Source: Rhizophlyctis rosea (lineage: Eukaryota > Chytridiomycota > Chytridiomycetes > Rhizophlyctidales > Rhizophlyctidaceae). Taken from it: 17,583 bases of DNA. Numbering within the stretch: the first letter of the stretch is position 1; each line of letters starts with the position of its first letter. A program made the position numbers and the translations under genes. A model generated the notes under the pieces. The model saw only the letters and a list, made by a program, of their open reading frames with translations, ran no database searches and was not told the origin of the DNA. Where the stretch lies: NCBI GenBank assembly GCA_027596075.1, contig JADGJC010000401.1:1-17583 (forward strand), read 5' to 3'. Below are positions 1 to 6,925 of this stretch, one piece after another.

Positions 1-101
1 CCTAACCCTAACCCTAACCCTAACCCTAACCCTAACCCTAACCCTAACCCTAACCCTAACCCTAACCCTAACCCTAAAACCCTAACCCTAACCCTAACCC
101 C
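1..101. repeat. Telomere repeat array (CCCTAA)n, left chromosome end
   Basis: The first 101 bases are tandem CCCTAA units, the C-rich strand read from the chromosome end inward, as expected for a left telomere of TTAGGG type. About 16 units are present. One unit near 73-82 is a variant with two extra A's (CCCTAAAACCC). The array stops at about 101 in a short C-run and passes directly into non-repetitive DNA. The orientation and terminal position make a real chromosome end far more likely than an internal telomere-like tract. Confidence 0.97.
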
Positions 102-1055
102 CTCTAGGCACGTGGAACGCGTCGTTGCACAACCCACAGGACCATCAGGATTTTCTTTCCCATGATCCGGACTCAGGCGAATCTACACACTTGTTCAATC
201 CGATTGTTTACACATATATTCATAGTATCACATGGCTATTATGAGTCCCATCAAGTTAGTTGAGCTAGTTATGTCCTTAACAGACCTGCGCTATCAACAG
301 AAGTCATCATCACTTCAGAAAACCCTCAACCCATGTCACCAAGGGTGTTCAAGTGAATACCCAAACAGGAGGGCATTCAATCAAGTGTCCCTCACCACCA
401 ATCCCTACTGTATTCCCACTGCATCCCAAGGTTTTGAACTGTTTTTGATCCAAATTTTTTCCAACTCTACAGGCTACTCATATATGGCCATACCCCGCTC
501 TCAAAACATAGGTGGGCAACCACCCCAAGAATACGGGCATCTGAAGCAAAAAAGAACGGTGGTGTGGGCACAAGTCCCACTTTCCACATGTCAATTCCGG
601 AATGACATGTACTCATGAACTTTAAACATGTTGATTTTCCTCCTTCACAATCAAATCTTGAACTATGAACTTGATGGAGCATGGTGCAACATGGATACTG
701 ATAGCGCGGAGTTTAGAGATGGAAGTGATGTCTCGGTCCAAGTCGCCTGTTCGGGGATGGAAAAAGGTGATTTCCTAACACGAGCATCACTAGTTATATC
801 CATCCCAAAAGAACGCAATCATCCAGACCCCTACTACTCCTCAAAACCTTCCACCATCTCCAATCATCAAGAATAACAACAAGCGCCATCAAGAATAACA
901 ACAAGCGAATATACTGCACGGTTACCTACTACCAAAAGCTTCCAAATTTCAAGAAACACACACAAAAGATATACCATCCCCTCCCGCCAACTAAACCCGC
1001 AAACCCCCAGCCCACCCTTCCTCCAATTCGATACCCCGTCTCCGGCTCGCACCCA
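102..1055. other. Subtelomeric region without a recognisable gene
   Basis: This 954 bp stretch separates the telomere repeats from the stop codon of the INCENP gene. Two plus-strand open frames (about 232-618 and 628-876) have no domain or composition that I recognise, and no splice pattern links them. I see no helicase, transposon or satellite array of the kind often found in fungal subtelomeres. A 21-bp tandem duplication lies at 865-907. The part next to 1055 probably holds the INCENP 3' UTR. Confidence 0.6.
865..907. repeat. 21-bp direct tandem duplication
   Basis: The 21 bases at 865-885 recur exactly at 887-907 with one base between the copies. The unit is A-rich and contains AAGAATAACAAC. 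It lies just downstream of the INCENP stop on that gene's strand, so it probably falls in the 3' UTR or just past it. It has two copies only and no coding role is seen. Confidence 0.9.
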
Positions 1056-4000
1056 CTATTTATACCCCATAGTCTTCCTAAACCCTTCAATCTCCTCCTC
1101 CGTCAATTTATCCGCCCCCGTAAACGCCGTGCTCCTCCTCGCCTTCGAAACCTTCTTGTTCCGAAGTCCCTCGTTGAACACCTCTGCAGGAGACAAACGT
1201 CCGATTGTAAATTATCAGTCGTTATGAAAGGAATTGCAATGTGGAAATGTGTTTGCGTCCGCGGCAATAATCCACCCTTCTGCACCACAAAATTGGCAGG
1301 GCGTCCTTCTCACCTTCAATGGGAATAAACCCTTCCTTATCAGCAAACAACGCGTCGGGATCTTTGTCCATATCGCGTAAGATGGCACGCGTAATTTCCG
1401 GTGTGTCCGCCCACGCCGGGCCGTTACGTTGCTTCTTACGCGCCGGCGGCATGTCGTCGCCAGAGTCCGTGGCTTCTGATTCCGTGTCCGTCGAGTAGCT
1501 ATTGGTGATGGAAGGGATGCAATAGTGGTTTGTTAGATCACTTCGAAATGGAACAGACCGCAGGAAAATGGCGGAGGCAAAAGAAGAAATCAATGTGAAG
1601 GAGAACACTCACTCGCTGGGAGGCTCGGGGAAATTCCCATCCTCATCCACCACCAACCCCGTCGGCCCCTCCTCACTCTTCTTCTTCCCCTTCCCCTTCC
1701 CAAAATCCCTGCTCCTCTTCGTCCCTCCACCACCACTGCTACCACCCGTAGATGGCGAAATCTCACCCCACTCTCTACCGCCACCCCTTCCATCGGGCGT
1801 CTCCATCAGGCTTGTCAGGATGGGATTTTGCACGGGGCGGTGGGTAGGAAGGTCGGATTTGGAGGATTGGGCGGGAATGGCGGGTGCGGTGTGTGCGATG
1901 GCTGCGATTATGGTAGTGGAGGAGGAGGAGGAGGACTTGGCAGGTGTTTTGAGAATGGAGACGGGGACGATGGTGGGCTTTGTGAGTAGGGGTTTCTTGC
2001 TTGTCGGTAGGGGGGTCGAGGGGATGATCTCTTCCCATTCGTTTGAAGGATGTTTGGCGGTCCCGGCTGGAGGTTTTGATGTTTCGCTTGTTGATGACAA
2101 GGGGAGAACGTCATCTTGTGCTGTTGGTATTCTCTGTTCATGGCGATCCGGATGTTGAGTAAGCATTGGAAATACACAACCTTTCGCAAGAGACCAATCC
2201 CGAAAATACAACTCACAGATTTCGGCACAGCAGGCTTGATCCCACCCCCCTCTTTCCCAACTTTCTCCTTCTCCTTCTCTTGCCGTTCAGCCATCTCCTT
2301 CATTTTCTCCGCCCTCTTCCGCTTCGCCTGCTCCTCTTCCATCCGTTTCTGAGCCAAAAGCGCCTCACTCCTGACCCTCTTCTCCTCCTCCTTCCTCCTC
2401 AACTCCTCCGCCCGCCTCGCTTCCTCTTCTTTATTGCGTTGCATAGCGAGCCGTGCGCGCTCGGCCTGCGCTTCTCGCTGGTGGGCGCGTCGTTCTCGGT
2501 CTTGCTGTTCCTGTATCAAGATTGAGGGGAATGAGTCGCTGGAAAGTGATAAAGGTTATGAATAGCTTACGGACCTTTCGGGCTGCATGTGCCGCGGCCT
2601 GTAAAGCCTTGATCTCCACCTTCGGTTTCCCTGCCGCGGCTCCAGAAGCAGGTGGGGGCTTCTCTTTGACAACTGGGATGAAAGTAGACTGTGTTGAGAG
2701 ATTCGCCAGTGACCGGGTTGTGGATGCCTGGTTTAATGCAGGGGGGGGATAGCCAATGCAAGTCAAAATCGTAATCATGGATTTGGAATGACGTAAATGC
2801 CAAAAGCGGAATAAAACATACCAGAGCGCCAAATAACCCTCCACCCCATAATGACCGTGTTCCTGCCGCCGTGTTCCCTCCTCCATGAGCAACAGCGACA
2901 TCAGAAGCTTTATCGGCTTCCACATCTTTCTTCCCCCCAGCGACTTCCTTTTCTCCTACAACAGCCTCACTCTCATCCTCGCTCTCACTCTGATGCCCCT
3001 GTTCGTCCTCCCGCTCATCTCCCACCTTCTCCCCTTCTCCTTCAGCCGCTGAAAAGTTATCCTTTCGTTGCGCGACATCGCTCGCCCCGCTACCCAAACC
3101 ATCGTATCCATGACCATCATCTCCCCCATCGACCTCAGAATCGGGATCCTCCTCCGGTCCCGCACCAACGATACTCATCTCCACCTCCTTAGACTCCGCA
3201 TCCGTATACGCCGATTCAGCCGACTCAACCCGCGTCAATGTCGACCGTCGATGTTTCGCCGTCGTCGTCCCTGTAAGACTATTCCGCCCCTCGACGCTGG
3301 TCCGAAATTCTACAGCATCATGCCATGATTCCCGTCCGTCAGTACCTTGACTGGACATGATGGGCGGATCCTCCGACCCTATCTGCTCATCGCTATCGTT
3401 ATCGTCACTCTGATCACGCCTGGGACTTTGGGGTGGTTTCTCGTCCTCCGGTTTCTCCGATTCGCCTCCCTCTTCTTTCTCTCCGCCCTTCGTTTGCGTC
3501 CCACCGGCTGGAATTCCTTGCCCCTCGCTCACGCCTACCAAACCCCCAACACCTCCACCCGCACCAGGACGAGCGCCGCCGCCGCCGCCACCACTCGCAC
3601 TCCTGACCCGTTCTAATGCTTCTTTAGCCTTCAGATAAGCCGGATTACTGGTTATCTGTAATTGGAGATCCCGTTCCCGCTTCAACCTTTCCTGCTCAAT
3701 CAAAGAGATCATGCTTGTGAGGCCGCCGGCCGTGTTTAGTGGTAGTGAGCCAGACGTCGACGCGGGACGTGTTAGGGAGGCTGAGGCGGCGTCTTTAGTA
3801 GTGATGGTTTTGGTGAGGTTTGATGGTTCGGATGCGGGGCGGTTGGTGGATTGCGTATGTGATGCGGGGACGGGCTCGTCTGCGTCAAGCATTTCTACGC
3901 TGGTATCGAGGGCAACATCTGCTTGCTCAGCGGGAGTCCCTTGGTCGTCGCCGCCTTCCGAAACGAGTTCCATGTCGTCGTCGTCGTCGTTTGTATGCGA

Positions 4001-5393
4001 TTTGGAGAGGTCTGGCTCCGTGGCTGCCTTTGCAACAGTGGGGGACGATGAAGCGGAAGAGGTGGGCTCTGGCTCGTCGGGCGGTGATGTTTCCGATGCG
4101 TCTACTGACAGTTCCGGAACCTGCTCAGACATTTCGGCACTTTTACCAGATGTGGACGTTCGTTCCGCGCCATCCTCGGCAGACGAACTGGGCTGTCCAG
4201 CAGCATCATGTTTGCTTTGCCACAATCTTGTTTCCCGTTCCAAGCTTAGTCGAGCAGTTTCGTTGGGTGGGATTTCAATCACAGCTTTGTTGGAGCTCAC
4301 GGCAGTTTTCTGTAATGCGCGGGCCGTGGATGTGGGCTCCGAAAACTCCAAACCCGTCGCGGCAGATTGTCTTCCATTGTCGAATAGGCCTGGTTCGCGC
4401 ATTGGCTGGAAAATGATTACATTGCGTCAATATCATTGTGTCGATCGATTTGTTCCAATGTGCTACCACACTGATGACTTTTGCCCGCAAATATCAGTGA
4501 TGCACCTTTCCCTCCCCCGTCTTCTCTATCAACCGTTTGCTCCCTCTCTTTGCCCATATCGATAAAGAAGCATTCCTCTGCCCCACCCACCCTACCAACC
4601 GTCTCGACTGATCGTTCGCCCATATTGTTACAGAAGCATTCCGCCTGCACCCCACCCCCACCACCATCGTCCCTTCTCCCCACATCTCGCCCACCCAGCC
4701 AGGCCCCATCCCTCACTCCAATTCCCTCGTCTCAAGGTATTCTGCACCTTCACAACTTACGATGATGGAAGGATGGTCCTCCTCTCTGACGCGTTTCCGT
4801 TTGCCCGGTGTTTTGAAGATCTTTGTGTAATTTCTGGTAGAGAGAGATTCACTGTGAGCGCACTGTGTAGTTACATCGATGAACCGCCCCTCCCACCCGC
4901 GTTCCCTGTTGCTCACGCCTCCCACCCACCCCACATTCGCTTCGCTCACGCCTCACTCACCCACGACTCCAAACCCATCAAAACTCACTCTGCCTCCCCC
5001 CCTTCCCACCCCACCGCCCCTTCCCGCCCCCACCACACGCGTTCGCTTCGCTCACGCGACGCCCCACCCACCCACGACAAAACCAAACCCATCAATATCA
5101 AATACTCACTCTACGTTTCCGTCATTCTCCTGGTTGTTGGCAAACTGAATGACCGAAGCCCACTGTGTGTGTAAGAAGTGCAAGTGGTTGCTTATGTCTG
5201 CCTCGCCCTCTGTCAAAGCCTTATCGAACAAGACCAGTTGTTGTTTCGTTGTTTGAGCCACCCATCCGGTTATGGATACGACACCCGGTAGTGACTGTTG
5301 CTGTTGCTGCTGTTGTGATTGCGTTGCACCCTTCTTCCCCTTCTTGGTCTTTGCGGCACCCGCTGCCTGTTTCGTTTTCCCACGCGGAGGCAT
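1056..5393 (-). CDS. INCENP: INCENP/Sli15-like inner centromere protein, 8 exons
   Basis: Scaffold of the chromosomal passenger complex; the family anchors survivin/borealin through its N terminus and activates Aurora B through its C-terminal IN-box. Exons, written 5' to 3': 5393-5110, 4833-4761, 4405-2822, 2727-2575, 2510-2217, 2133-1613, 1498-1314, 1183-1056. These join in one frame to 1073 aa, with donors mostly GTGAGT, GTAAGT or GTATGT. Residues ~50-90 form a short helix placed like the survivin/borealin-binding helix. KTPGKRKR (~101-108) looks like an NLS. Exon 3 (120-647) is acidic and Ser/Glu/Gly-rich, with one helical patch near 345-390. FIPVVKEK and KVEIKALQAAAHAARK in exon 4 lead into an Arg/Glu/Lys helix in exon 5 (699-796). 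The IN-box spans ~955-1073: FPEPPSDYSTDTES, PAWADTP, DPDALF, EEVFNEG, RRSTAF and EEEIEGFRKTMGY. Exon 4 to 5 uses a weak GTCCGT donor, the least certain junction. The symbol reflects family membership, not proven orthology. Confidence 0.9.
4527..4657 (-). repeat. Degenerate ~66-nt tandem duplication in INCENP intron 2
   Basis: Intron 2 (4760-4406, 355 nt) contains two adjacent diverged copies. The first runs from about 4527 and the second from about 4593. Each starts with TA(T/C)CAACCGT, has GCCCATAT in the middle and (A)GAAGCATTCC near the end, then a C-rich tail. The unit is not in frame-maintaining coding sequence and reads as intronic expansion. Confidence 0.7.
4834..5109 (-). repeat. INCENP intron 1 with internal duplication including a decoy 5' splice site
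   Basis: Intron 1 of the INCENP gene is 276 nt, the second longest of its introns. Two blocks share segments in the same order: TTCGCTTCGCTCACGC at 4936-4951 and 5042-5057, CACCCACGAC-type sequence after each, AAACCCATCA at 4971-4980 and 5085-5094, then ACTCAC (GTGAGT on the gene strand) at 4983-4988 and 5104-5109. The copy at 5109 is the donor that makes the frame work; the other is a donor-like duplicate 121 nt downstream. Confidence 0.8.
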
Positions 5394-5811
5394 TCGCCGT
5401 TCGACTTTATTGAGGTATTAGCGCGGGAGCGTGACAGCGGGTGGGTCGAGACGTTGCGTGTGGGGTTGTGGGGAACGCGGAGTGTTACCTAGGAAGACAC
5501 AACACGACAATGTAGGAGGGCAGTAGTGGCCATACAGATGGGGGGTGGTTGTATGTTCCGGTCTAGCTCCAAGTTGTATTTTGGAAGGCAGATGGGAAAG
5601 GCGCTTTGATGATGGCGACTATGGCGGGACAATCGAGTCTAGCAGTAACTGGTGCACTCTCTCTGTGAGAGTGGTGTGTGTGAGAGAGTGTGTGTCACTG
5701 CGTGTGTCACTGTGTGTGTCGATGAAGATTGTGAATGAAACGAGTCCGAAAGCCCGGACTAACTTACCCCCCCATGAATCACGTGCAATATTAATTAAAT
5801 GCGGTAAGGGG
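5394..5811. other. Upstream region of INCENP (probable promoter), GT-rich repeat inside
   Basis: About 420 bp lie between the INCENP start codon and the next possible gene. Open frames here are short and low in complexity. The only clear structure is the GTGT-rich tract at 5671-5720. No TATA or other core element could be assigned with confidence. Confidence 0.4.
5671..5720. repeat. Imperfect GT-rich microsatellite with a GTGTGTCACTG motif
   Basis: The tract is built of GTGTGT runs interrupted by GAGAGAG and by repeated TGTCACTG. The unit GTGTGTCACTG appears at about 5690-5700 and again at 5702-5712. It lies ~280-330 bp upstream of the INCENP start codon. A minus-strand frame through it gives a repetitive Thr/His/Asp peptide, which is a by-product of the repeat. 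Confidence 0.75.
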
Positions 5812-6329
5812 TTAGACTTGACGATGGCGAAGTGATTGAAGTGCAGCACCTTCCTCTCCATCCTTCACTTCCTTCTCTTCCTTCTCTTCCCCATGAGTCC
5901 AATGACCCAACAATGCGTTGTAAAGATTCAACCTCAACAAGGCCTGGTAGTATGATTGGTTTACTACATGGAAAGAAGAAACCTCACGGTCGCCCGCCGT
6001 CTTCCCATCTGTCCCGGTTCGATTCCGGGTCAGGCAATCATTACACAACTCCCATGATCGTCACTATGGTCTCTTTTCTTTTTTTCCCCCTTTTTTAGTT
6101 TTTTAGACCTCGTCTGTTTACCTGCCAGGATCTTGATCATTACAATTTGCGAATTCAATCCCTTCCTCTTCCACGCATGATATGAACCGCCGGTCGGGCT
6201 TGAAATATGTGTCTTGTACGTCTTGACCATCGACCTGGTGAAATCTTCCTCCTCCTCAGTGACCTGACTATCGTCAATGTACAAACAACCACCACCAGAA
6301 CCAACAAACAAAACATGCACACAATTCAT
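5812..6329 (-). CDS. Possible two-exon small hypothetical protein (119 aa), weak
   Basis: An ATG at 6329 opens a frame to 6122, where GTAAAC could be a donor. An acceptor after TTCCATGTAG at 5964 joins in phase to an exon at 5963-5812 that ends in TAA. The joined product would be 119 aa, with TEEEEDFTRSMVKTYKTH in exon 1 and YYQALLRLNLYNALLGHW followed by a Lys/Glu-rich tail in exon 2. I recognise no family. Against it: the Lys/Glu tail comes from a pyrimidine-rich tract, a second frame is also open across exon 1, and the intron and exon 2 overlap the tRNA-like element on the other strand. This is a candidate, not a call. Confidence 0.2.
5941..6037 (+). tRNA. tRNA-like element with Pol III A and B boxes; probable tRNA pseudogene or SINE-like relic
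   Basis: A perfect T-arm is present: stem CCCGG 6013-6017 with CCGGG 6025-6029 and loop TTCGATT, containing a perfect B box (GGTTCGATTCC, 6016-6026). The 3' acceptor strand TCAGGC(A) (6030-6036) pairs with GCCTGG (5942-5947), six pairs including one G-U. T8, a three-pair D-stem (5950-5952 with 5965-5967), G18G19 (5958-5959) and A21 fall where a tRNA needs them, and TAGTATGATTGG (5948-5959) resembles an A box. The anticodon region is not canonical: ~22 nt too long, with no T33 before any anticodon. A bulged stem TGGAA/TTCCCA (5969-5973 with 6005-6010) is the best available. Oligo-T runs follow. It could be a decayed intron-bearing tRNA, a tRNA-derived SINE head or an unusual Pol III RNA. No isotype can be assigned. 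Confidence 0.5.
6074..6104 (+). terminator. Candidate Pol III oligo-T terminators behind the tRNA-like element
   Basis: Four T-runs of 4, 7, 6 and 6 bases occur at 6074-6077, 6079-6085, 6091-6096 and 6099-6104, starting about 37 nt after the tRNA-like 3' end. Runs of this length stop Pol III in fungi. They support the idea that the A/B-box element is or was transcribed from the plus strand. Confidence 0.45.
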
Positions 6330-6925
6330 CGTTTATGAGGGCTTCAAAGAAGAAAAGAGAGCAAAAACATCACAAAACAACTTTCTAATTTGCATTTCGG
6401 ATTTTGGTAAACAACAGAAGAACCTGATATACATCCTCACCATCCCAATCCCCAAACCCCATAACGTAATACTAAAAACCTCTATCTACATTCCCCACCC
6501 ACATCCAACCGGTCCATCTCTTCCAGCCGTTAGCACGAGCCGTTTCCTCACCAGATGTTCCGAGCGAAGAAAAAGGGAGTATTGTGTATCCAAAGCGAAG
6601 AAAGAGCATCAAAGCAACCGAGAACCCAACAAGCAAACCTCAACAGCAGCAACAAAAAAAGTGGGGGAAAGTCAAGAACGAAAAGAAAGAACAGAGTTTC
6701 TAATACAAGAACAAACAAAAAAGGATACACAACCCCACTACTATCTACCCAAACAAGAGGTCCGTTTACACATATATTTTTTCTTCCTACTCGTCCCATC
6801 ATCCAACAAACCACCCGCTTCCCGACTGAATGAAACGACCGCACCTTCCCTCCTCACCAACAACACCGCACCCTTCCCCATCCTCCCCCGTAAAAATCAT
6901 CTCTTCCACCCAACTACCACGCCAT
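6330..6925. other. Intergenic/3' flank of tyrosinase, A-rich, nothing recognisable
   Basis: About 600 bp downstream of the tyrosinase stop are A- and C-rich on the plus strand. A long plus-strand frame (6277-6957) encodes an Asn/Lys/Thr/Pro-rich sequence without domain character and runs into the antisense of the tyrosinase C terminus. No clear polyadenylation signal could be fixed. Part of it is probably tyrosinase 3' UTR. Confidence 0.5.

Noticed and set aside
1..1055. Subtelomeric helicase or transposon
   Set aside because: No helicase, reverse transcriptase or transposase motif, and no terminal repeats, were seen in the region.
1568..2158. 196-codon plus-strand open frame
   Set aside because: Antisense to INCENP exon 6; low-complexity Ser/Pro and Val/Glu runs only.
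3711..4565. 284-codon plus-strand open frame
   Set aside because: It is antisense to INCENP exon 3 and reflects that exon's Ser/Asp-rich codons.
5981..5996. Hairpin ACGG-TCGCCCG-CCGT as the anticodon arm of the tRNA-like element
   Set aside because: The loop has C rather than T at the position before the anticodon and a pyrimidine after it, and it does not leave a normal D-arm to anticodon distance.
5941..6037. Selenocysteine tRNA
   Set aside because: Total length is suggestive, but the acceptor and D-stem are too short and no TCA lies in a valid anticodon loop.
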